Source of the DNA: Elymus sibiricus
Taxonomy: Eukaryota > Streptophyta > Magnoliopsida > Poales > Poaceae
Assembly (NCBI GenBank): GCA_039707655.1
Contig: CM077665.1
Location: 142,415,148 to 142,479,147 of the forward strand
Length of the DNA: 64,000 nt
Direction: 5' to 3'
Position numbers and translations under genes: made by a program. Positions 1 to 11,873 of the stretch are shown here, piece by piece (positions within the stretch are counted from its first letter, which is position 1; each line of letters begins with the position of its first letter). The notes beneath the pieces were generated by a model, which was not told the DNA's origin, did no database searches, and saw nothing but the letters and a program-made list of their open reading frames with translations.

Positions 1-755
1 CACTTTTTCCATCGCCGCAAGTCTCTGTTCCGACAGGAGCTCATATACAGCTCCGTTCCGGCACCCTGCCGGAGGGGAGATGGATCACGGAGGGCCTCTT
101 CATAAACCTTGCTGCCCTCATGATGATGTGTGAGTAGTTCACCACACACCTACGGGTCCATAGGTATTACCTAGATGGCAATCTCTCTCTCTCTCTTGAT
201 CTTCAATACAATCTTCATCGCATCTTTGCCTTCATCTATCCGATGTAATCCCTTTGTATGGTGCATTTGTTGGGATCCGATGAATTGTGAGTCTATGTTC
301 AGATTATTCATGAAAAGTATTTGAGTCAAACCTGAATACTAAGATTCTTATTTGTGTGATCATTATAGCTTCGTAATGCTCTCCGATCTATTGAGATAGT
401 TTGACCAACTAGATTGATATTTCTTCGGTGGGAGTGGTGCAGTAGGTTCAACCTGGTGAGTTTCTATATCCCAGTGACAGAAGGGGAAAAGATGTGTCTT
501 TGTGTTGCTGCTACTAAGGATAAAACGATGGGGTTTATTCATATTGATTGAGTTTACTTTGTTTACATCATGTCATCGTTCTCCAAGCATTACTTTGTTT
601 TACTTAATACTCTAGATGCATGCTGGATAGCGGTCAATGAGTGGAGTAATAGTAGTAGGTGCAAGAAGGAGTCCGCCTATTTGCTAATGGGCGTGATGCC
701 TATATACACGTGATCATTGCCGTGAAAATCGCATAATTATTCGCTTTTCTATCAA

Positions 756-785
756 CTAGCAAAGTGGCCCGCTCGATGCGCGGGC
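756..785 (-). other. Helitron 3' terminus: CTAG end plus terminal hairpin
   Basis: On the minus strand the element ends with stem GCCCGC/GCGGGC (780-785 pairing with 767-772, loop of 7), then 7 bases, then CTAG (756-759). This is the usual rolling-circle termination structure of Helitrons. Confidence 0.88.
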
Positions 786-3751
786 TAGAACTTTAAAACA
801 TATAGTTTGGTGCTGGCAAAATCTGAGTTGAAACTGGTTGCACATGCAACATCCTGATGTCTTTGTACATTTTTATAATGAAGGTCCACTATAAAACAAC
901 TATGTGATACTACGTCCATAGCGAAATTGCATACTATTTCTTGTAAACCATATTGTCAAACTTCTCTATTATTGGCTGCTACAAAAATGAAAAATCTAAT
1001 AGGTCTGTTTTTTTGTTAAGAAATCATGTTTGTTTTATTTAAGAAACATAAAATGTACAAACAAAAATGATATGACATTCAATACAAGTTAAAGAATGTG
1101 AACTTAGCACATGCACACTATTTAAACTTCACGTTTTAGATGGTTCTGGGATCACTATCAAGAGAGCAAAAGGTATTTGTTGATTAGCAAGTCAAATACA
1201 ATTGGATCAATAATGTTTGTGCAGATTTTTGTCCCGAATTTATTATCTACTCTTAAAACTATAGATGTGACAGACGGATGCAAAGTACATTATAATGTTT
1301 AATTGACCTTAAAATGGTCTAGGAGACAATAACCACAACCAACTGTGATAATATTTTATAACATACATTTCTTAAGCGATCAGATATATGAATCCAATTG
1401 TACATAAGGAGACCATGTTGCCACATAAATTTCCACTGAACACCATGAGGACTTAGCACACTCCAATTCAACACATCATAACATGCAATATTACGGAATT
1501 ATTTTACCATGGGTCAAGAAAACAGTAAATGCATACAAGCCATTAAGGGGAAAAGTAATTATATTTCTTATGCATTTGATCTTTAGAAGTAGGAACCATT
1601 AAAATACACATAAATACTGTTGCACCAACACCATAGGCATAAAATTTAGAGTTCAAAGCAAATAGGAAGTACAAATTTTACTACATGCTCGTTTGATACA
1701 GTGGAGCCCAAAGGAAGAATCTTCCGTGACACTGAGTTTAATGTTTGAATACCAAAGTAGCAACATTGTAAGAAAGTAAAAAGGATATATAATACGTTAA
1801 ATACTATACCATCACAAGATTGGTAAGTGGAATTAAAAGAAAAGTAACTTTCCTCCTGATAACTTGAAAATCCTTCCCAAGTACCTTTTATCTTTTTCAG
1901 CATTAGGGAGCCCAAGTATCCATTTTTCGCATGGCTTCTTCACAGAGATAAAATGTTAGGTGCAAGACCCACTGTTCACCGAGGAGAACCATGTGCTGCT
2001 AGGTACTTGATCTATTTTGAATTTAGTTGATGGTAACGCCAATTTTTTATGCAGTTTTAGATCACCAAACAATGCTTAGTTTTTTCATATAGTGATACAT
2101 ACTTGATGCAATTCGGGTATCCTTTATCTTCCGCATGACCATGCCATCCCTTCCGCTTCACTCTAATGCAAAAGCAATCAATAAATCAAACGTTATTTGC
2201 ATCCACTTAAAAGGGTATTTCCTTTCCAAAGAGAACGAATTTAGGTTTTATGATTTAGGAAAGAAACAATTACAAAGCAATACACATAAATACTTCCAGC
2301 TCAGTACAAAAAGTAATTGTAAAATGTTTTAGTAAAAATGTTCAAGAACTCATTGGTTCTACAGTACTGTATAAACCAGTTAAGCATTGCCATAACTTAC
2401 AAGGATATAGAAAATTGTAGGTTGCAAAAAAAAGGTGGAAACAAAGTAAGCAATCTACGGAGGATAATTGGAAACAATTAGGGAAAATATGTGTGGATTT
2501 TGATTAACATACAATTAATGTAATTAACCTAAAATAACCAATCAAAACCATTTAGAATCAGATATAATAGGATAACATACACGCACAAAGAACCGGGTTA
2601 TCCATAAATCATATCAAACTTTGATGTCAAATGTCAGTTATCGGCGTTTCCTTCTTTCTAGTTAGATTAGACGAACCGGTCTCAACCTGCCTATAAAATT
2701 AGGGTATCCATTGTAACTTGTTGCTGATGAGGAACATATTCACAACAGTGTGCATCTTAGAGAAATAACTCAATTCCATTGTGGTTGATGGTGAAACGTT
2801 GTAGGCGAACGAACCTGCAAAAACATTGCAACTTTACACACAATTCATAAATTCAGAAGCTATAATAACAATATTGTTCAATATACACATGCATACACTA
2901 TCTATTTCGATTATAAGAATGTATTTAAACATCTGAATTTCTTACATGGCAGGGATAAAGAAAGGAGTAAGTGCGACAATTATAAGGACACATGTCTCAT
3001 GATAAAAATGTCAGTCTTATTTGAAATAACAATGACTTTAAGAACCGAAAAGTTACATGAACCTATCAAAAATACCGTACTAAGCATCTAAATGCAGACA
3101 ACAAAAATTTATAATATATCCCGCCATGTCCCTAGAAATAAGAAAAATCGTCGACCATTGTCCCATATACAATTGCATGAACATCCGGATGGATTCTTAT
3201 ACAAGATTTTGGACAAAAAAAGAGAAAAGGGTAATAGGTTTTTCAATCAATCAATTTTTCTTGTCTGAATAATAATGAATATTCTTACCATCCATTGCTT
3301 ATAACAACGATGTACTACCGTAGGTCCAGCTTCTAATTACAGAGACTTACACTATCTGCATTTTCATTAATGTACATATCAATATTATTAAGAAGCATGA
3401 ATACACTGAAGGTTAACCTTCTGGCTACATTGATTATTCCAATAGCAACTTTTAGGACGTATATATACTTGGTGGTGCATTGTAACAGTTGCAACATATT
3501 CCTACAAGTAGTGTGATGTGCTTTGTATATATAAGTACTCGATGCAACCCAAATGAAGAACAAAATCATCTTTATTTAGTTAATTAAGGTAGTTACCTGA
3601 AAAAATAAATTAATTATGTACAGAGCCAGCAACAAAAAATGTGCAGATGATCAGCCCATACAACAACGTACGTACATGTGCAGACTTGCAGATCCAGCAA
3701 GAAGGTCCGTGGTAGTACTATGCTCAAGGGCATTAGGGCAAACCACACGTA

Positions 3752-3835
3752 CCATAGCCAAGCATGGAGGCCGTGGAAGCGAGGATGGCGCAAGTGAAAG
3801 GTGAATATAACGTTGCCTTCTACCTGAGCTCAACA
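3752..3835 (-). pseudogene. Captured fragment resembling exon 1 of a polyol/monosaccharide transporter
   Basis: The minus strand can be read as FTCAILASTASMLGY at about 3752-3796, preceded by a degenerate lysine-containing stretch. Plant polyol/sugar transporters of the major facilitator superfamily start their first membrane segment with a motif of the type K-x-Y-A-F-T-C-A-I-L-A-S-M-A-S-(V/I)-x-L-G-Y-D. Most positions agree. Downstream the frame breaks, and the expected D-I-G-V-M-S-G motif is not readable. An ATG lies upstream at 3852-3854 in another frame. The fragment sits inside H1 and the GC-rich DNA further upstream (3840-4860) could be a captured promoter or leader. The match is short, so this is a proposal rather than a firm identification. 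Confidence 0.4.
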
Positions 3836-5581
3836 GGCACTGGAGCGGCAACATTCCAAATGGTATACAAATTTTCTGAGAGTAATCTAGTAAATTTGTC
3901 TACAATAATATTAGAATTTTGAATACACTAGTTAGTGAACTTTGAGCATTCCTTTTGTTTTCTCCTCTTCGCTGGTATATTTGGACCCATAGGACCCATA
4001 GGCTTAGAATTTTATCTTGTTGAGCAAAAAAAATGTATAAGAGTATAGTATACAGTTTTCCATAGAACTGATGCTTCGTACAATACGATATATCTTTTAT
4101 ATAGGGAATGTTGATATAGTGGATGTTGCCATATACACACGTCCATGATAGGTACACACCACTTCAGTGGATGTTGATAAAAAATTAAAGAATATATGTT
4201 GCGTTATACAATAATAAATAAAATATTATAATACACATACCTGGCATGTGTGTATCTGTACCTAGCTCCTGATTAACTGTGTGCATGAGGCACATTTTTG
4301 GATCAATTCTTCCACCTATGTGTGCACCATGACTGGCATCGTTCCAATAGTTCATTCAAGTATTCATGTGTCGTGAGCCGTGCACGTACGAAGCAATTGA
4401 TTCCAGCCGGCCGGTTATGCAGCGATGGTGAAACCTTGCGTACTTCTGGCCCGTTCTTCTCTCATTTTCGATTTCCGTTAGCGACCAGAGACACGGCACG
4501 CGCGTGGGCGGTGGAGCTCGTCCGTGGACGTGCTCCCAGCATGTCCAATATACGCATATATGCTAGGCCATATATGCATGGCATCTAAATAATTCCATTA
4601 TACTTTTCTTCTCATACAGTTCCATGATGGGTAGATGCATGCACATGGACGATCGCCCGTATAGACATGAACACCCTAGCAATTCTTTGGATCTCACACC
4701 TGGCTTCATCGTGGATCAATGTGCATGCATGAAGTACGTACGAAACATGACGCCTTTATGCATGTACGGGACTCATGCCCAGCCAGTCTTCCGAGCGAGC
4801 CGAGGTGAAGCGGTGGCGGCTGTGATCCGGAGATAGGAGTTCAACGGTGAGGGCCATGTAGAACAGCTAGCAGCCATACCATCGCCTTCAATTTGTGGGA
4901 ATCGATCTACGTCCTCATATTTTTTTCTTAACCTAGTTTGATTATAATAATTGTAGGGCAAACATATCTAATTTTATGAGAGTAAGAAATTTTACTAATG
5001 GCATTCGTGGGTAATTTTAATGAACTATAAAGTTAATAAACTATTTAAGAGATCTATCGGTTGTGGTTAGTTAATTAACTTAATCAATGGCTAGATGTGT
5101 TCGATTATTATGGAATTTTGTAGAATATTTCTCTTTTTTGTGATTAACCCGTTAATTAACTTTTATATATAATAGATTGCCCAACAGTAATTTGTTTACC
5201 CACCGTATACTATTTCTATGAGAGATGCCACTAGATAAGTCTATGGCCCCCTGGTCTATTCACTTATATATTTACAAACGCTATCATTACCTTGTTGTTA
5301 TTTATTTGCTTTTATTTTTTTCCAATTTACAATTACCTACACAACTGACTTTCTTGCAAATAATGAGATCAAGGGGATTGAGAACCCTCTTGTCGGCATT
5401 GGGTGCAAGTTGTTTGTTCTTTTGTGTGCAGCCTCTAAAGACGGTTGAGGATTGGTATTCCTATTGGTTCGATAAACCTTGATTTCATAACTGAGCGAAA
5501 TACTTACCCACATTGTGCTACGATAACCCGTTCCTCTTCACGGAAAACCCAACGCAGATCACAAGTATCAGGAAGGATTTT

Positions 5582-5599
5582 TGGCGCCGTTGCCGGGGG
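5582..5599 (+). other. Primer-binding site of E1 (tRNA-Asp type)
   Basis: TGGCGCCGTTGCCGGGGA lies 11 bases after the 5' LTR end. It is the primer-binding site typical of Athila elements, complementary to the 3' end of plant tRNA-Asp. Confidence 0.85.
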
Positions 5600-5798
5600 A
5601 TACCATCACCAACTATCAAGTAACTTCGCACAAATTTTCATTCACTTGTTCTTCTTTTTATTTGCTGTTATATTTGGTTTGTCTCATAAAAATCAAAAAT
5701 GCAAAAACATTTATCTTTGCTAGTTACTAGTTTACTTCTTTGCTTGCTTTACTTGCTAGTTTACTTGTCTCGCTTGTTGCTTTGATTGTTCGGTCACC

Positions 5799-6288
5799 AT
5801 GTCTGAGGACAAATTCCACAATAATTCTTACTATCAAAGAATGTCAGAGATAGAGAGCTCTATGAAAGTTCTCATGATCCCACAATAAGAACACAATAGG
5901 TTCTTTGCTTCGGAAGTTAAGGAACACTCAATTTTGCTAGATGCAATTAGTAGGCAACTTGATGATGTGAATAAGGAAGTGTCTAACCTCCAATCATAAT
6001 TTGCTCATATTGAAGAATTGCTAGGAAAAATATCCGATAAGCAAACCACTCTAGTAAATAGGATGGTCGCTTAACCGGAATCTTTCCTTATTACAAATCA
6101 TGATGAAGATCTTAAAATGATTGGCATTTCTCCTATTGAATCTTTTTTACTTCTCTGAATATAAATGATAAAGGGACTGGAGATGAGTCAACTCTAGTTG
6201 AGAAGAGTCCCGTTTGCTTGAAGGGTGATGATTTTGATGCTAAAACTAAAAAAATGGGTTTGGAGAGGTCAAAACTTTAACTAGTGAT
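5799..6288 (+). pseudogene. E1 gag remnant
   Basis: From the ATG at 5799 a frame reads MSEDKFHNNSYYQRM and then a heptad-like coiled-coil stretch. It carries three in-frame TAA stops (after Pro-Gln, Gln-Ser and Val-Ala), each one base away from CAA. The retrotransposon gag core seen in E3 (14211-14999) is missing. Later residues (around D-E-D-L-K-M-I-G) match the gag tail of E3 upstream of its protease, and a frameshift separates this frame from the protease. Confidence 0.65.
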
Positions 6289-6944
6289 GTGCCCACTATC
6301 TTGGATTACAAGGACTTTAATTATGATAAATGCTCTTTAGTAGAATGTATTTCCTTGCTGCAATCCATTATTAGTTCACCCAATGCTTATGAACAAAACA
6401 AAGCTTTTACCGAACATATAGTAGAAGCTATGATAAAAGCTTATGATGAGAAACTTGAACTTGAAGTTTCTATTCCTAGAAAATTGCATGATGAGTGGGA
6501 ACCTACTATCAAAATAAATATAAATAAATATGAATGCAATGCTTTGTGTTACCTTGGTGCTAGTGTTTCAACCATACCTAAAACTGTATGCGATGTGCTT
6601 GGTCTCACCAATATTGAAGAGTGTTCCCTAAACTTGCATCTTGCGGATTCTACCATTAAGAAACCTTTGGGCAGAATTAATGATGTGCTTATTATTGCAA
6701 AAAAAATGTGCCTGTATATTTCATTGTGCTTGATATTTATTGCAATCCTTCTTGTCCCATAATACTTGGAAGGCCGTTCTTACGAACTACAGGTGCAATT
6801 ATTGACATAAAAGAGCGAAACATAAGGTTCCAATTCCCATTAAAGAAAGGAATGGAACACTTCCCTAGGAAGAGAATTAAACCACCTTATGAATTAATCA
6901 TGAGAGCCACTTATGGGTGGAGTGTCAAATATGACAACACTTGA
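6289..6944 (+). pseudogene. E1 Athila-type aspartic protease, broken
   Basis: Retropepsin-like domain that would process Gag. It aligns closely with the E3 protease (15628-16245): shared MPTI(L/F)DYKDFNY start, RKLHDEWEPT, IILGRPFLRT near the C-terminus. Two defects are visible. The catalytic motif reads C-Y-L-G-A-S where E3 has C-D-L-G-A-S, so the active-site Asp is Tyr (codon TAC at 6550-6552). A frameshift in an A-run near 6700 splits the frame, and the second part continues in another frame from about 6708 to the stop at 6944. There is no ATG at the start because the domain was read on from gag. It is non-functional on both counts. Confidence 0.85.
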
Positions 6945-6981
6945 AACTATGCATTATGCCTAGTTAGGGGCAAAAAACAAT

Positions 6982-7005
6982 AGCGCTTGTTGGGAGGCAA
7001 CCCAA
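6982..7005 (+). ncRNA. Conserved hairpin 0 after the E1 protease stop
   Basis: About 40 bases after the protease stop a 25-base block is identical to one in E3 (16323-16347). It contains stem TTGGG/CCCAA (6990-6994 with 7001-7005) and loop AGGCAA. Identity stands out because flanking noncoding bases differ. A function in the RNA is inferred, not shown. Confidence 0.5.
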
Positions 7006-7602
7006 TATTTATCTTAAATTTTGTTTTCACTTTCTGTTATTTTGTGATAAAATGATTATTGCCTCTTTAATGATTATGTTTTTAGGTTTTAATTAGTGTT
7101 TGTTACAAGTAAAGCCTTTGGGATGACTCACAACATGAGTAGAAACGATGCTGAAACAAAACAGAAACTTTGACTCAAGTACAGGGATTTTCATTTTTTA
7201 CTGGAGCGTGATAATGATCTGAAATTTTTGCACATTATTGATATACAAATTCTCCACGTTTTACTAATTTTTCAGAATTTTTGGAGTTATTAAAGTATAG
7301 TCTCTTTATAGATTGCTACAGACTATTCTATTTTAAATAGATTCTGTTTTGCTTGCATAGTTGGCTTGTTTTGATTATGCTATGGATTGTATCGTGGGGT
7401 ATAAGCCATGAAGAAGTTAGAATACAGTAACTATTATGCAAAAATGAATTGAGAATCAATTTATAACAGTATCTAAAGTATTCAATATGTTGCTTATACT
7501 AACGGATCTCACGAAGTTTTGTTGAGTTTTGTGTGATTGAAGTTTTCAAGTTTTGGGTGTGATCACGATGGACCACGGAATAAGGAGTAGCAAGATACTA
7601 AG

Positions 7603-7687
7603 CTTGGGGATGCCCAAGGCACCCCAAGGTAATATTCTAAGGAAGACTCGAGCGTCTAATCTTGGGGATGCCCTGGAAGGCATCCCC
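7603..7687 (+). ncRNA. Two conserved hairpins (A and B) in the E1 3' noncoding region
   Basis: Hairpin A pairs CTTGGGG (7603-7609) with CCCCAAG (7622-7628). Hairpin B pairs GGGGATGCC (7664-7672) with GGCATCCCC (7679-7687) around a 6-base loop. E3 has the same pair with different loops (16946-16970 and 17005-17027). The left arms resemble the element's own polypurine tract (AAGCTTGGGGATG). Confidence 0.55.
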
Positions 7688-7866
7688 TCTTTCGTCTCAA
7701 TCCATCGGTATGTCACTTGGAGCTACATTTTATTCATCACATGATATCTGTTTTGCTTGGAGCATCGTTTGTTTTTGTTTGATTTCACTTTCAGTTTGTC
7801 ACAATCATAGTTTGTTGGACACACCTATTTTAGAGAGACACACCTTCATCGTAATTTTCTAGAATA

Positions 7867-8000
7867 CTCTATGTGCTTCACTTATATCTTTTGAGCTTGG
7901 CAGTTGCTCTAGTACTTCACTTATAACATTTTGAGCACGGTGGGGTGTAGATTTTATAAAATATTATGCTCTCGTTCTTCACTTATATTTGTTTGAGAGC
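7867..8000 (+). ncRNA. Tandem hairpin array of E1 (3 units, first one decayed)
   Basis: Three units share the loop core CTTCACTTATA but have different, internally complementary arms. They are CTC/GAG (7867-7869 with 7893-7895, decayed), TGCTC/GAGCA (7905-7909 with 7933-7937) and GCTCTC/GAGAGC (7968-7973 with 7995-8000). See the five-unit array of E3 at 17191-17419. Confidence 0.55.
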
Positions 8001-8768
8001 TGATAAATAGTGACGGTAATTTGCATGGGTCATAATACTAGTCCAAAAATAATAGGTATTCAATGAGTAATAATCAAAACCATCATCTAGCACATATAGA
8101 GAAAATTGAGGGTTAAAGGCATTGATGTGGTAATATGAAAAAGGTGCGAGTTCATAATTATTGATTCATAGAAGTGTCGAGATAAAAGGTGTTAACTTGT
8201 TATTCATCTAAAAATTAAAATGCATGGTGATGATGTGTGAGCATTTCTATTCCTCGTTGAAATCCTAGTGTTGTTTCAAGTCGGGGGCGCGCGATGGTTA
8301 ACTCCTACCAACCTCCTCCCTCGGGGCATGTGAGTAGTAATTTGATTTATGATAAAACTAATAAAACTTTGCAATAAGGATGTGAGTTCTTTATGACTAA
8401 TGTGACACCATGGACATACGCATCTTCACCTTCTCATATTTGCTAGCCTCTTCGGTACTGTGCATAGCCCATTCTCACCTCGAGGATCGGTGCAACTTTC
8501 GCCGGTGCATCCAAACCCCGTGACATTATACACTCTGTTGCACATAAGCCTCATTATATCTTCCTCAAAATAGCCACCATACCTACCTATCTTGGCATTT
8601 CCATATCCATTCCAAGATATATTGCCATGCAAAATCCATCATCACTTCACATGAATAGTTCGTTCATCATCATATTGCTTTGCATGATCATATAGAGCTG
8701 ACATAGTATTTGTGGCAAAGCCACCATTCATCATATTTTTGATACATGTCACTCTAGATCTTGAACAT
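8001..8768 (+). other. E1 3' noncoding region, first part
   Basis: AT-rich Athila-type noncoding DNA between the hairpin array and the insertion point of E2. Short frames here show no recognisable product. The last bases before E2 are AACAT, which pair with CACAT after E2 as an imperfect target duplication. Confidence 0.7.
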
Positions 8769-9679
8769 TGTCGGGGCACGATGCACTCGATCACCTATGG
8801 GGCCGTAAGCCCATTTGTGGTTTGGCAGGGTCGAGGTCACATGCACAAAGAGCGGAAATGGTGAGACAGCACGGCGATCGGGACACTGGTGTTTTACCCA
8901 GGTTCGGGCCGCTGCGAAGCATAAAACCCTACTCCTGCTTTGGTGAATTGATCAGAGGAACACGAAGAACACGCAATGCTCAAACCCGACAAGGGCTGCC
9001 TTCGGGGGAGCTGCTACGTGAGCACAAGTGTCCAAAAGTCTGAATGTTTAGCTAGGCTGCCTTGGGCGTCCTTTTATAGGTCAAGGGGCAACCACAATGG
9101 CAAAACAAACATTGTTTGATGATTAGATAACTAACAGTGATATCATACCTAACTCTGGCACTTAGGACAAAATGCCATAAATGCGGTCTAGGCGGCAGGC
9201 TTCTACCATCGCTCTAGCTAACTATTGCACCACATCTTGACACGCCTATGGACGGGTGTCAAGGGGGCATAATCTGTCTTCTAGCGTGTCGCCACATGCT
9301 TAGCGAGAGCCACTTAGCCACATGGAGGTCGACACCGCATCGACAAGTGACTGGTGCTGTAATGCGGTGGAGCGGTGGCCGATCGGCTCGCGCTTGCCGG
9401 CGGGATGGCTTGTCGGGTCTTCTTGAAGATGTACGTGCCTCGGTCCTCGGGAGGCTCCGGGGACGTGCTTGGCGCAGTCCGGGTCCGTCCTGGGTTGTTG
9501 TATTGAGCTTGTCGGGGTTGCTTGGCCTGTTGTAGGTTGGCTTTGCCGGAGTCTTGGTCTTGGATGCTTGTTCGTCGTGGAAGCAGCTATCCTCGGCAGG
9601 CTCAAGCCATTGGGTTGGAGGCTTACCGTCTGTGCACAAGTCAGGGGGAATTAAACACCCCTGTTTGCACACCCCGACA
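8769..9679 (-). repeat. E2 LTR, left copy (3' LTR in element orientation)
   Basis: 911 bp, beginning TGTCGGGG and ending CCCCGACA on the plus strand. Compared with the right copy it lacks about 20 bases near 9200. Minus-strand TATA box at 9073-9078. Confidence 0.85.
9073..9078 (-). promoter_or_regulatory. TATA box of the left E2 LTR
   Basis: Minus strand reads CCTATAAAAG. The same box occurs in the right copy at 23252-23257. It is one of the arguments for minus-strand transcription of E2. Confidence 0.55.
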
Positions 9680-11792
9680 GAAGCCCCCGGGCCTGAGCCA
9701 TACGTGTCGCTTGGCACGTTGGGTTAGGCCCCAAACAATGCACGAACACGCGTCGAAGAGATGCTGCCCTCTCGTCCCACGTCCACTCCGCGTAATTACC
9801 GCAGGTCGTGGGATCGTGGAACAGTAGCCGTTGGAGAGTAAAAACTGCGAGTAAAAGAAATGGCAGTTTTCCAAAAAGATAGCGAAGAGCTAGCCCCCGC
9901 GCGGGTCCCCCAAATAAAAAGGGCAACGCACACGGGCGCTGCTCATTCGCTTTCGTTTCTCTGTCCCTCGTCTTCCTCCTCAAGCCAAGAAAACCGCTCC
10001 CGCCGCCGCCTCCGGTCCCCCGATCATCCGCCACCCTTGAGAGCTCAAGATATGGGGCGGAAGGTGGCCGCCGTCAAGGGGAAGCAGACGGCCGCATCTG
10101 CGGACCCAGTGGCCGAAGAGAGGAAGAGGAAAGCAGAAGAGCTGGAGAAGCGGTGACAGAGAGACGTGGTCATCACCCCGTCGAACCTGGACGGCAATAC
10201 CTTGATCGACAGGTATGCCTACATGTGGGGGAGAGAAACAAAGGGGCACAGAGCGCACGAGGTTCTGCCGGACAGCCCCAAAGAGAAGACACGATCAGAT
10301 TCGTACCGCTTCTTCTGCACGTACTTTTACTGTGGCCTCTCTCCCCCCTTCTCTGATTTCTTCTGCGCTATGATGGCGGTGTATGGATTTCATCTCTTGG
10401 ACTTCACGCCCAATGCAATGGCATGCATGGCAGTCTTCGCCCATTTGTGCGAGAACTTTGTTGGAGTTGTCCCCAATGTGGATTTGTTCAGGCACTTTTT
10501 GTCCCCCGGATAGAAGATAAATACCATTGCTCGGGGAACATAAGCTGGATTCCTCGGGGCAAGAAGGAAGATTGGGACTACCTCCTTGGCCAACATCGCG
10601 GAAAGTGGGAAGAGTGGAGGGGCGATTGGTGCTGGATCAAGGATGACAAAGCCCCCGACTTCTGCTCGGCACAGACTAAATGCGTCACGCACAGAAGCGA
10701 TTGGAGCAAACCAGGTCTTACTGACGACAAGCTCCCCCCAGCGCTGAACAGAATCATCCGTCTCAAAGCTGCCGGGCTAACCATCGAACATGTGGGGGCC
10801 AACTTCCTCCGGCGCCGCATTGCGCTGCTGCAGAAGAGGGACAGGTTTGCATGGGAGTACAACGGTCCTGCCGATTGGATGCGATTGTACCCAGGCCCCG
10901 CCAACAACCAGACGGTTTATAGACACGGTTGGTTGTGTGATCAGCTGTTCGGCCGCCTTGGGCCGTTCCATTTGCCGGCAGGAGTCGTCCCCTTGCACCT
11001 CAATTCCGCCCGGAACCAGATTCTCAAGTGGATGCCCGACTACGACGCCTCCAGAGTTAAGCCAGATTGGGAGCTGCCTGCCCTGGACGGCGAGATGGAC
11101 TGGGTCTCCAGCCTGGAAGAAAGGGCTTCCAGGATGGAAGAAAATCTGACCGTGCCAACCAAGATGGTGGAGCAGGCATTCATTGCCGCTCAAATTGCAG
11201 AAGACAAGAAGGTCAGAGCCGTCAAGGGAACAACCTCCGGAGAAGAAGGATAGGAAGAATCTGAGGATGACGACTCTTTTGAGGAGGAGAGCGAAAAACT
11301 TGCTCTGGAGGAGACTGCCGGGTTCGAGTCCGCCGGGGCCGGGGCTTCCCAAGCCGTGGCGATAGGAACCCAAAAAAAGGTTGAGGCGGAGGAGGCGAAA
11401 GAGCCGGAGGTGGAGGAAGAGGGTCTCGAAGTGGGCCCTCAAGCTCCAGAACCAGGGCGCCGCCTCCGTCAACGCATCAACCGAGAACCAACGGCCCTTG
11501 CGTCTTCGCGGAGCACCTCGAAGGTGAAGAAGATGACCACCAAGGGAGGCGGACGTGAAGCAACACGGCGCCAATCCCTCCACCTTTCTCAGGCCAAGGC
11601 TTCTCCCGTCAAGCGACGGAGGGTTACAGGGGTGGACCCTAGCCCCCCGTCAAGCCCAACTTCTCCGCCAAGCTCGCCCTTGCCGGAAGTCCTGGTCCCT
11701 CCGCCAAGCTCTGCTCCTCCAACTTTGAAAAGGGGCAGATCTACTCCGCCGCCTGCGTCGTATGATCTAGGCTATATGCTCAATGCCTCGGA

Positions 11793-11873
11793 GTAAGTTA
11801 TTCAATCACAAGCCTTGTCAAAGTTTTATGTCCTTGATTTTCTTCAATGATCTCGTATAACTAAGTCTGACAG
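11793..11873 (+). other. Intron 1 of the E2 antisense gene
   Basis: 81 bases, donor GTAAGT, acceptor ...CTGACAG. The upstream exon ends with GA and the downstream exon begins with G, giving a Glu codon and continuing Ala-Glu-Asp-Glu-Glu in frame. Confidence 0.7.

Larger units (their letters stand above)
756..5176 (-). mobile_element. H1: non-autonomous Helitron
   Basis: A 4421-bp insertion interrupts the E1 5' LTR. The uninterrupted site is visible in the E1 3' LTR (around 38183) and in the E3 LTRs. Read on the minus strand, the insert begins TCTATTATATATAAAAG and ends in CTAG, sits exactly between host A and T, and makes no target duplication. A perfect 6-bp hairpin lies 7 bases before the CTAG end. 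These are the diagnostic Helitron features. No Rep/helicase coding sequence was seen. The interior is mostly AT-rich and intron-like, with GC-richer blocks at 3650-3850 and 4380-4860. One captured gene fragment is proposed at 3752-3835; the rest, including an 89-codon minus-strand reading frame at 1646-1915, was not recognised. Confidence 0.88.
1..5570 (+). repeat. 5' LTR of E1 (left-truncated, split by Helitron H1)
   Basis: Bases 1-755 and 5177-5570 together align with 37431-38593, the last 1.16 kb of the E1 3' LTR. About 410 bases of the LTR start lie outside the window. It ends in ...AGTATCA just before the primer-binding site. A (CT)n microsatellite of about 18 bases at 181-198 is shorter in the 3' LTR. 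Confidence 0.9.

Noticed and set aside
1646..1915. 89-codon ORF in the Helitron as a captured exon
   Set aside because: No motif or family could be recognised and no splice context was convincing.
10777..11583. 268-codon minus-strand ORF
   Set aside because: It is the shadow of the real antisense-gene exon on the plus strand, whose product has recognisable motifs.
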